From Burkholderiales bacterium (GTDB lineage: Bacteria; Pseudomonadota; Gammaproteobacteria; Burkholderiales; UBA6910): DNA of 64,000 nucleotides. The notes beneath the pieces are model-generated. The model did not search any database. It had not been told where the DNA came from and saw only the letters and a list, made by a program, of their open reading frames with translations. Location of the stretch: contig BPKG01000001.1 in NCBI GenBank assembly GCA_026005015.1, forward strand, positions 1,740,501-1,804,500, in the 5' to 3' direction. A program made the translations under genes and the position numbers. Positions 33,477-39,892 of this stretch are shown here, one piece after another; position 1 is the stretch's first letter; each line of letters starts with the position of its first letter.

Positions 33477-33779
33477 TTATCCCCTAGCCGACGACCCCAC
33501 GTCCTCCGCGATGCACAATCCCGTGAGCACGGTGACCGGTATCAGGGTTCGCTCCACGTCCGTTCTCCGAGGCTTAATGATGCAGGCCGTGCAGCAGGTG
33601 GATGACACCAGCGCCACCGCCAACGCCTCCCCCACGGCGAGGCCCGCCTCGATCGCCTCGGGCAGCAGATTGAGCAGCGCCGCGCCCAGCAGGATACCCA
33701 CCGAAAAGCTCACCGGCCTGGGCACCCAGCGTTCCAGCACCGCGAACGCGAGCAAGGACGCCACAACAACGCTCAACAC
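33477..33779 (-). pseudogene. ZIP-family metal transporter remnant
   Basis: A 100-residue frame with the N-terminal part of a ZIP transporter: LSVVVASLLAFAVLERWVPR, then the conserved SFSVGILLGAALLNLLPEA. After residue 60 the sequence leaves the family (TCCTACIIKPRRTDVERTLI), and no further ZIP helices or the HNxxD site are found. A LLHGLHH-like end of the next helix appears in a different frame near 33580. The natural N-terminus also seems absent. I read it as a truncated, inactive zip gene. Its neighbours are metal genes. Confidence 0.65.
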
Positions 33780-33852
33780 CCCGCCCGCCGCGCCGTGGCG
33801 AGGACATAGCGATCAGGACCGTCCACGGCCTATGCCCCGGAACCGACCGGTC

Positions 33853-34269
33853 TCATTCCTGGCCTCGGGCGGCCTGGCAAACGGCGCACGATCGGCAGAA
33901 GGTGCGGTTTGCCAGGTGGGCCGCCATCAACACCCCCGATCCCGCGACGGTCAAGAGGATTTCTCCCGTTTCCCCGAGGCTCGCTTCCCCGGCAAAGGTG
34001 GCGATGAGCACCGCCGCCAGGCCGCCCGCTCCCAGCGCTGGCACCGATCGACGCCGGTGGCGCAGGAACCCGGGAACAAAAGCGCCCATCGCCAGCAGCA
34101 CCAGCACCCCGCCGAGGGCCTGATGCACCCATTCGCCGGCCCAGAGCTCAACGCCCGCCACCGGTGCGAGGGCCACCGCCAGGGGCGTGGCCAGGCAGTG
34201 GAGCAGGCACAGGGCGGAAGTCCAGAGGCCGGCCCGATCCCAGGCCGGATGATAGGCGCGGGCGATCAT
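33853..34269 (-). CDS. MerC-domain membrane protein
   Basis: A 138-residue membrane protein of the MerC family. Four helices are visible: GLWTSALCLLHCLATPLAVA with the metal-type cysteine pair C-x3-C, WVHQALGGVLVLLAMGAFVP, LGAGGLAAVLIATFAGEASL and a last helix ending LMAAHLANRTFCRSCAVCQA, where three more cysteines occur. MerC proteins carry mercury in resistance operons; chromosomal homologues like this may move other metals. The ATG at 34269 overlaps the DUF169 stop (ATGA), so both are probably translated together. Confidence 0.82.
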   Translation of the reverse strand: MIARAYHPAWDRAGLWTSALCLLHCLATPLAVALAPVAGVELWAGEWVHQALGGVLVLLAMGAFVPGFLRHRRRSVPALGAGGLAAVLIATFAGEASLGETGEILLTVAGSGVLMAAHLANRTFCRSCAVCQAARGQE

Positions 34270-35027
34270 CCGCCCTCCCTCACCCGCTCCAGGGACTGGG
34301 CGACGCTGGGCGCCTCCCCGGCCGCCACGTCCTGTCGCCGGCGCCGGTGGAAAGCCGCCAGCGTCGCGTTGGCCCGGGCGAGGGCCGCGATGCGCGCCAC
34401 GTACTCGCCGAGCCTGACCCCTGGCAGCGCCCACAGGGCCACTTCGTCGGTCAAGACGTCCAGATAGGCTCGCGCCCCGCAACAGCCCAACGACAGGGCC
34501 GCCCGCCCCGTGTTGAGGGCCTGGGGCACCACGGAGCAGGCGGGCCGTCCCAGGGCGGGCGGCGCGCCCCCTTCCACTTGCTCCACCGCCTCGGCGATCA
34601 CCAGCCCTTGCCCGGCCTGGGCGAAAATCAGCACCACGTCGGGGCCCAGGGGCGTTTCGGCAAGGGGTGCGTAGAGAACGCGCCGAGAAGGGCGCTGCGC
34701 CACCGGCACTCGGGCCACATCCTCCTCCCGTAGGTAATCCAGCTCGGTCATGATCTTGAGGGCCGCTTCCAGCTCGGCCCGCTGGATGGCAGGCGCGTCC
34801 GCCAGGTTGTGGGTATAGACCCCCACTGCACAGAGGGCGTGATCCGCAGCCGACGTCACAAAGGCGCCTTTCGCCCCCTCCTGCCAGAAAACGCAGCCGG
34901 CGGGCACAGAAGGCTCGGAGTAAGCGCCCACACCCGCGGGCGGCTCCTGGACCAGGCACACGGCGACGGGGGAAAAGGCGAGCTTCAGCGATTGCTCCAG
35001 CGTGCGCGCCGCATCGCGGTAATCCAT
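34266..35027 (-). CDS. DUF169 protein
   Basis: A 253-residue DUF169 protein of unknown function. It begins MDYRDAARTLEQSLKLAFSP (ATG 35027, upstream AAGGAGA) and has VPAGCVFWQEGAKGAFVTSA, ADHALCAVGVYTHNL, RVLYAPLAETPLGPDVVLIF and LSLGCCGARAYLDVLTDEVA. Cys in GCVFW, ALCAVG and GCCGAR are typical of the family, which often sits near metal or redox genes. A perfect palindrome lies 41 bases upstream of its start. It is the first gene of a DUF169-merC pair, divergent from nothing: the Fur-family gene lies upstream in the same orientation. Confidence 0.85.
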   Translation of the reverse strand: MDYRDAARTLEQSLKLAFSPVAVCLVQEPPAGVGAYSEPSVPAGCVFWQEGAKGAFVTSAADHALCAVGVYTHNLADAPAIQRAELEAALKIMTELDYLREEDVARVPVAQRPSRRVLYAPLAETPLGPDVVLIFAQAGQGLVIAEAVEQVEGGAPPALGRPACSVVPQALNTGRAALSLGCCGARAYLDVLTDEVALWALPGVRLGEYVARIAALARANATLAAFHRRRRQDVAAGEAPSVAQSLERVREGG

Positions 35028-35067
35028 AAGCCTTCTCCTTGGCAGGACGATCCCTCTTCCGGTCGCG

Positions 35068-35088
35068 TTATGCAACCGGATTGCATAA
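35068..35088. promoter_or_regulatory. Palindromic operator upstream of DUF169 gene
   Basis: A perfect 8-5-8 palindrome, TTATGCAA-N5-TTGCATAA, 41 bases upstream of the DUF169 start. Its core TGCAA-N5-TTGCA is also found upstream of the Fur-family gene (35631-35645). Both size and place fit a Fur-family operator, and I infer it is bound by that neighbour. Confidence 0.65.
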
Positions 35089-35146
35089 ACTTTTCTCAGA
35101 GCGCCGACAGGGCCGGCCCCCTCGCCGCCCGCCGGCGCAGTCGCCT

Positions 35147-35599
35147 TCACTGACCGCCGGCGCAGCCGGCGCAGAGCCCTCGGATCGTGAGCTCCACCGC
35201 CTGGGAGCGGTAGCCGGGGGGCAGCGCCAGGGCGTAAGCCGTGCTGGTGTTTTCCAGGCAGAACACCGCGCCGCAGCGGTTGCATTTGAAGTGGGCGTGC
35301 CCGTTGCGATCCGCCTGGGCCTTGTAGCGCCACACCCGGTCGTCGCCGGCGATCCGGTGGGCGAGTTCCTGGTCCACCAGCCATTCCAGGACCCGGTACA
35401 CCGTCACCCGGTCCACCCGCCCCCGCCCCCTCAGGGCCTCCTCCACTTCGTGGTGGGTCAAGGGCTGGTCGGCAGCGAGGAGCACGCCGAGCACCTGCAC
35501 CCGGGCCGGGGTGGCGCGCTCCTCCCGCTGCCGTATCAGGGCCTCGGCCGCGCGGGCGGCGGCGCCCGGCGCAGGGCGGCTTAACCTGGACACTTTCAT
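35147..35599 (-). CDS. Fur-family transcriptional regulator (Zur-like)
   Basis: A 150-residue Fur-family repressor. The winged helix region reads TPARVQVLGVLLAADQPLTH, HEVEEALRGRGRVDRVTVYR and VLEWLVDQELAHRIAGDD. The dimer domain has HAHFKCNRCGAVFCLEN and a final LCAGCAGGQ, so both CxxC pairs of the structural zinc site are present. I chose ATG 35599 over a longer frame at 35635, because the palindromic site at 35631-35645 would otherwise overlap the start. The genes around it (zinc uptake, ZIP and CDF remnants, MerC) favour a zinc regulator. Iron or another metal remains possible, and the palindrome differs from the usual Zur and Fur boxes. Confidence 0.85.
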   Translation of the reverse strand: MKVSRLSRPAPGAAARAAEALIRQREERATPARVQVLGVLLAADQPLTHHEVEEALRGRGRVDRVTVYRVLEWLVDQELAHRIAGDDRVWRYKAQADRNGHAHFKCNRCGAVFCLENTSTAYALALPPGYRSQAVELTIRGLCAGCAGGQ

Positions 35600-35630
35600 G
35601 GCCGGAATTAAATCACGCAGGGCAACTCTG

Positions 35631-35645
35631 TGCAACTCTGTTGCA
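35631..35645. promoter_or_regulatory. Palindromic operator upstream of the Fur-family gene
   Basis: TGCAACTCTGTTGCA, a perfect TGCAA-N5-TTGCA palindrome 31 bases upstream of the regulator start. The half-site context GCAACTCTG is repeated just before it (35622-35630). It shares core and spacing with the site before the DUF169 gene. Autoregulation is the simplest reading. Confidence 0.65.
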
Positions 35646-35687
35646 TTAAATCCCGGGGCGTTCTCCCAAGCCCGGCGCCGGCGGCCG

Positions 35688-36206
35688 ATGGCTTACAATT
35701 CATCGAGTGAACCGTCGCCGATGCCGCGCCATGACCCTCTCCACGCCCACGGGGACCGTCACCACGCCGATCTCAACCTGCGCTCGGCCTACCTCCACGT
35801 GGTCGCGGACGCGCTCACCTCGATACTCGCCATCGCCGCCCTGCTGGGCGGGCGGCTGGCGGGCTGGAACTGGCTCGATCCGATCATGGGCATCGTCGGT
35901 GCGACGGTGATTGCGGCCTGGGCCTACGCGCTGATCCGAGATTCGTCCAAGGTGCTCCTCGACCGGGAGATGGATCACCCCGTGGTCGAGCGGGTGCGCC
36001 GGCTCATCGAAGGCGACGGCGAGGCGACGATCTCAGACCTCCACGTGTGGCGCGTCGGCCGCACCCAGTACGCCTGCATCGTCTCGCTGGTGACCCACAC
36101 GCCCAAGACACCGGACGAGTACCGCGAGCAGCTCAGGCATTGTCCCGAGCTGGGGCACGTATCGATCGAGGTCAATCCCTGTCCGCGCTGCCGCAAGCAG
36201 TCGTAG
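35688..36206 (+). pseudogene. CDF metal efflux protein (DmeF-like), N-terminally truncated
   Basis: A 172-residue remnant of a cation diffusion facilitator. It starts at the HGDRHHADLNLRSAYLHVVA segment, then ADALTSILAIAALLGGRLAG, LDPIMGIVGATVIAAWAYAL and the cytoplasmic domain SDLHVWRVGRTQYACIVSLV. The first three helices and the first metal site (HxxxD) are missing; full proteins have about 300-330 residues. The frame begins directly at the regulator promoter, as if a deletion joined the two. The remaining helices contain one HxxxD (HVVAD). It may still be made but should not transport by itself. Confidence 0.75.
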
Positions 36207-36258
36207 GCGGACGCGGTCGGCGTTGGCCTCAGTGGCGAAAGAACGCTGGCGCACAAGG

Positions 36259-36287
36259 TGGACTTCGCGGCAACGGGCATTTAGAAT
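36259..36287 (+). promoter_or_regulatory. Candidate sigma-70 promoter for the fluoride riboswitch
   Basis: TGGACT (36259-36264), a 17-base spacer and TAGAAT (36282-36287) place transcription start just before the riboswitch. The match is 4 of 6 bases at -35 and 5 of 6 at -10. Confidence 0.4.
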
Positions 36288-36290
36288 GCG

Positions 36291-36345
36291 CAGAGGAGAT
36301 GGCATTCCTCCTTTAACCGCCCGCGTGGCTGATGATGCCTGCCTT
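36291..36345 (+). ncRNA. Fluoride riboswitch (crcB motif)
   Basis: The sequence contains the conserved elements of the crcB-motif aptamer in order: GGAGATGGCATTCCTCC, TTAACCGCC, and GCTGATGATGCCTGCC. These form the two stems and pseudoknot that bind fluoride. It is about 105 bases upstream of crcB. A CCCGG-AGC-CCGGG-like hairpin follows near 36354 and may be part of the expression platform. Fluoride should switch crcB and the DUF190 gene on. Confidence 0.88.
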
Positions 36346-36449
36346 GCAGATTTCCCGGAGCCGGGGAAGGTGGGCGCGCAGGTGGTAAGTTCTCTTTCTT
36401 TTCTCGCCTCCTTCTCCGTTCCAAGAAAAATGCCCCAGAAAGGGACGGA

Positions 36450-36836
36450 ATGGCAATGTATTCGCTTCTTAGCGTGTTTTTCGGCGCAGGTCTCGGCGCA
36501 TGCCTGCGCTGGTGGCTTGGCGTCGTCCTGAATCCGCTCTTCCCGGCCATTCCGCTCGGAACGCTCGCGGCAAACCTGCTGGGCGGCTACTTCGTGGGCA
36601 TGGCGATCGCCTACTTTTCCTTCAAATCGGGCTTGCCTCCGGAGGCGCGCCTCTTCGTCATCACGGGCTTCCTGGGGGGGCTCACCACGTTTTCGACCTT
36701 TTCCGCCGAGGTCGTCACTCTGCTCGGACGGGGGCAACTTGCCTGGGCGCTCGCTGCGGCGGGCGGACATCTTTTGGGCTCGCTCGCCCTCACCGCCCTG
36801 GGGATCGGCACAGTGAAATGGCTCATACGAGGCTAG
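36450..36836 (+). CDS. crcB: CrcB fluoride ion channel
   Basis: A 128-residue CrcB/Fluc fluoride channel that exports toxic fluoride. Helices: LLSVFFGAGLGACLRWWLGV, PLGTLAANLLGGYFVGMAIA, FVITGFLGGLTTFSTFSAEV and the last GGHLLGSLALTALGIGTVKW. The Gly-Gly-x-Thr-Thr-Phe-Ser-Thr-Phe track and the pore Asn in TLAANLLGG are present. An ATG six bases downstream is a possible second start. It is controlled by the riboswitch upstream and is followed after 39 bases by a DUF190 gene, a frequent partner. Confidence 0.93.
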   Translation: MAMYSLLSVFFGAGLGACLRWWLGVVLNPLFPAIPLGTLAANLLGGYFVGMAIAYFSFKSGLPPEARLFVITGFLGGLTTFSTFSAEVVTLLGRGQLAWALAAAGGHLLGSLALTALGIGTVKWLIRG

Positions 36837-36875
36837 CCGGGCTTTGAGCGGGCCTCATCGACAGGAGACCAAAGC

Positions 36876-37238
36876 ATGGAAGGCGCTTTCCTCCGCTTCT
36901 ACGTGCACGAGAACGCACGCCATCGCCACGCCCTTCTCTGGGAATGGCTGCTGGAGCAAGCCAACCGGATGGGTATCCGCGGCGGTTCGGCGTTCCGGGC
37001 CATGGCCGGGTTCGGACGGCACCACGTGCTGCACGAGAACCACTTCTTCGAGCTGGCCGGAACCCTCACCGTGGAGGTAGAGTTCATCGTCACGCCCGAG
37101 GAAGCCAAGCGGCTGCTGGAGCTCGTCGAGCAGGAGAAAATCCGGGTCTTCTACGCCCACATCCCAGCGCGCTTCGGCGTGCTCAACCCGGACGCGGACG
37201 ATCCGCCCGGCACGGCCGTAGATCCGGAGAAACCGTGA
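36876..37238 (+). CDS. DUF190 protein
   Basis: A 120-residue DUF190 protein, a PII-like fold. Motifs are GAFLRFYVHENARHRHALLW, EWLLEQANRMGIRGGSAFRA, GFGRHHVLHENHFFELAG and VEVEFIVTPEEAKRLLELVE. Fusions and linkage with CrcB suggest that it modulates fluoride export, perhaps like a PII regulator; this is not proven. The gene overlaps no neighbour and lies 42 bases before the convergent glutathione reductase end. Confidence 0.9.
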   Translation: MEGAFLRFYVHENARHRHALLWEWLLEQANRMGIRGGSAFRAMAGFGRHHVLHENHFFELAGTLTVEVEFIVTPEEAKRLLELVEQEKIRVFYAHIPARFGVLNPDADDPPGTAVDPEKP

Positions 37239-37280
37239 ACACGTCGCACCTGCACCGCGGCGACCACGATCAACCCGTTG

Positions 37281-38660
37281 TCATGCAAAACCCGCCGCCC
37301 CAGGCTCGGGCTTTCTCTCGCGCATCGTGACGAACTCCTCGGCCAGCGTGGGGTGAATGCCGACGGTGGCGTCGAACTGGGCCTTGGTGGCGCCGACCTG
37401 GAGGGCCACCGCGAACCCCTGCACCACCTCCCCCGCCTCGGGCCCCACCATGTGCACCCCCAGCACCCGGTCGGTGGCCCTGTCCACCACCAGCTTCATG
37501 AAGGTGCGCTCCTCGCGCGGCGTGAGGCTGAGCTTGAGGGGCCGGAAGGCGGTCGTATAGACGTCCACCCGGGAATAACGCTCCCGCGCTTGCGCTTCCG
37601 TAAGGCCCACCGCGCCCACGTTGGGATGGCTGAACACCGCGGTCGGCACGTTCTCGTAGTCCATAGGCTTGGGGCTTGCGCCGAAGCGGGTCTGGGCGAA
37701 GGCCATAGCCTCGTGAATCGCCACCGGCGTGAGCTTCAAGCGGTCGATGACGTCTCCCAGAGCGTAGATGGAGGGCACCGAGCTGCGGAATGCGTCGTCC
37801 ACCACGATGGCGCCGTTTTCCGCCAGCTTCACCCCGGCCTCTTCCAGGCCGAAGCCGCGGCTCGAAGGCGCCCGCCCCGTGGCGAACAGCACCAGATCGA
37901 AAGCTTCCTCCCTGCCGTCGCCAAAGCAGACCTCGCGACAGCCACCGGCGCCGGCCCTGAGGGCCAGCACCCGGGTGTTGAACAGGATGCGGATCCCCTT
38001 TTTCTCCATCTCGCTAGCTAGAAACTGGCGCACGTCGTCGTCGAAGCCCCGCAGCAGGTGAGGGCCCCGGTAGGCGAGAGTGGTCTCGACCCCCAGGCCG
38101 TTAAAGATGGAGGCGAACTCCACCGCGATGTAGCCGCCTCCCACCACCAGCACCCGCTTCGGCAGAGCCTCCAGGAAGAACGCGGCGTCGGAGGTGATCC
38201 CGAGCGCCGCCCCCGGGATCGGCGGCACCACGGCGTGGGCGCCGGTGGCCACCAGGAGGTGGTCGGCGGTATAGTTCCGCTCCCCCACCCGGACCCGATG
38301 GGGACCCAGTACCCGGGCGCGGCCGCGCAGCAGCGTCACCCCGGACGCTTCCAGCAGCCGCTCGTAGACGCCGTTCAGCCGGGCGATCTCCCGATCCTTG
38401 TGCTCGCGCAGCCGCCTCCACTCGAAGCGAAGGTGACCCACCTTCCAGCCGAAGCCCTCCGCGTCCTCGAAGTCCTCGCGAAAGTGGGCGGCGTAGAAGA
38501 AGAGCTTCTTCGGGATGCAGCCCACGTTCACGCAGGTGCCGCCGAGGAAGCGTTCCTCGGCGATGGCCACCCGGGCGCCGTAGCCCGCCGCCACGCGGGC
38601 CGCCCGCACGCCGCCCGAGCCGGCGCCGATGACGAACAAATCGTAGTCGAAGCGCGTCAA
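37281..38660 (-). CDS. gor: Glutathione-disulfide reductase
   Basis: A 459-residue class I flavoprotein disulfide reductase, assigned as glutathione reductase. The FAD site is LFVIGAGSGGVRAARVAAG, the redox motif is GGTCVNVGCIPKKL, and the NADPH site is VLVVGGGYIAVEFASIF. The second FAD motif is IYALGDVIDRLKLTPVAIHE. The C-terminus has the His-Glu pair in GIHPTLAEEFVTMRE, as in Gor. It uses NADPH to keep glutathione reduced in the cytosol. It is the last gene of a minus-strand run ridA-recG-rlmI-gor. Confidence 0.93.
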   Translation of the reverse strand: MTRFDYDLFVIGAGSGGVRAARVAAGYGARVAIAEERFLGGTCVNVGCIPKKLFFYAAHFREDFEDAEGFGWKVGHLRFEWRRLREHKDREIARLNGVYERLLEASGVTLLRGRARVLGPHRVRVGERNYTADHLLVATGAHAVVPPIPGAALGITSDAAFFLEALPKRVLVVGGGYIAVEFASIFNGLGVETTLAYRGPHLLRGFDDDVRQFLASEMEKKGIRILFNTRVLALRAGAGGCREVCFGDGREEAFDLVLFATGRAPSSRGFGLEEAGVKLAENGAIVVDDAFRSSVPSIYALGDVIDRLKLTPVAIHEAMAFAQTRFGASPKPMDYENVPTAVFSHPNVGAVGLTEAQARERYSRVDVYTTAFRPLKLSLTPREERTFMKLVVDRATDRVLGVHMVGPEAGEVVQGFAVALQVGATKAQFDATVGIHPTLAEEFVTMRERKPEPGAAGFA

Positions 38661-38685
38661 TTCCGGTCTCCTCTTCGCCTTGGGG

Positions 38686-39888
38686 TCAACCGATTCTGCA
38701 CAGCAGGCCCTTCAAATAAGCGCCTTCGGGAAAGTTGAGGGCCACCGGGTGGTCGGGGGCCGCTGCGTAGCGCTCCACGATGCACGCCTCCACCCCCGCG
38801 TCCAGGGCCGCGCCGGCCACGATCTTCTGGAACAGGGCCTCGTCCACCCCGCCCGAGCAGGAAAAGGTGGCGAGCAGTCCCCCCGGGGCGAGCAAGCGAA
38901 AGGCGAGCCAGTTGAGGTCCTTGTAGCCCCGGGCCGCCTGGGGCGCCTGGGCGGCCGTGGGGGCGAACTTGGGCGGATCCAGGACGATCAGGTCGAAACG
39001 GCGGCTCTCGTCCCGCAGCCGCCGCAGCGCCTGGAACATGTCCGCGTCCCACCACTCGCACCGGGACGGATCGAGCCCGTTGAGGGCCACGTGGGCCCGG
39101 GCTTCCTCCAGCGCCGGCGCCGAGGAATCGATGGACAGCACCGTCTCGGCGCCGGCCGCGAGGGCCGCCACGGTGAAGGCGCCGGTATAGCAGAAGCCGT
39201 TCAGCACCCGGCGCCCGCTCGCATGGCGCGCGACCCGCACCCGATTGACCCGCTGGTCCAGGTAGAAGCCCGTCTTGTGGCCGCGGCGCACGTCCACCCG
39301 GTAGGCGAGCCCGTGCTCCCGGATGAGGACGGGCACCGGCGGCTCGCCGCCCCGCAGGGGGCCCACCCGGGGCGCGAGCCCCTCCAGGGCGCGGACCTCC
39401 CCGTCGGAGCGCTCGAACACCCGCGCCGTCCCCGTCAAGGCGACGAGCTGTTCGGCCAGGCACTCGCGCCACGCCTCCGCCCCGCAACTTCCGAGTTGCA
39501 GGACCAGGGTGTCCCCGTAGCGGTCCGCCACCACCCCCGGCAGGCCGTCGGACTCGCCGTGCACGAGCCGCAAAGCGTCGGTTTCCTCCGCCGGCACGAG
39601 ATCCCGGCGCAGGGCGAGGGCCGCAGAGAGCCGGCGGCGGAAAAAACCGGCGTCAATGGGCTCCTCCCGGTCGAAGGACCAGATCCGCACCCGGATCTGG
39701 GACAAGGGGCTGAACGCTCCCCAGCCGAGAAAAGCGCCGTCGGCCGAGCGTATTTCCACCGTCTCCCCGGCGCCGGGGTTAGCTTCCACCCGCGCGATGG
39801 CCCCCGAGAACACCCAGGGATGGCGGCGCAGGAGAGATTTTTCCCGGCCGGGTTTCACGATCACCCGGCCCGTAGGGGTGCGTTCCAC
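38686..39888 (-). CDS. rlmI: 23S rRNA (cytosine 1962-C5) methyltransferase RlmI-type
   Basis: A 400-residue methyltransferase. The N-terminal PUA domain is VKPGREKSLLRRHPWVFSGA, followed by the EEHD-like middle domain and the Rossmann domain. The SAM site is VLNGFCYTGAFTVAALAAGA, and the catalytic Cys region is LIVLDPPKFAPT with the later TFSCSGGVDEALFQ. The PUA plus this methyltransferase layout matches RlmI (YccW), which methylates 23S rRNA. It lies 4 bases after recG. Confidence 0.9.
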   Translation of the reverse strand: MERTPTGRVIVKPGREKSLLRRHPWVFSGAIARVEANPGAGETVEIRSADGAFLGWGAFSPLSQIRVRIWSFDREEPIDAGFFRRRLSAALALRRDLVPAEETDALRLVHGESDGLPGVVADRYGDTLVLQLGSCGAEAWRECLAEQLVALTGTARVFERSDGEVRALEGLAPRVGPLRGGEPPVPVLIREHGLAYRVDVRRGHKTGFYLDQRVNRVRVARHASGRRVLNGFCYTGAFTVAALAAGAETVLSIDSSAPALEEARAHVALNGLDPSRCEWWDADMFQALRRLRDESRRFDLIVLDPPKFAPTAAQAPQAARGYKDLNWLAFRLLAPGGLLATFSCSGGVDEALFQKIVAGAALDAGVEACIVERYAAAPDHPVALNFPEGAYLKGLLCRIG

Positions 39889-39892
39889 GGGG

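Noticed and set aside
33574-33807. Separate small gene opposite and beside the ZIP remnant
   Set aside because: The frame is Gly/Arg-rich and overlaps the ZIP remnant in another phase; only its end (LLHGLHH) fits the ZIP family, which supports a frameshifted remnant instead.
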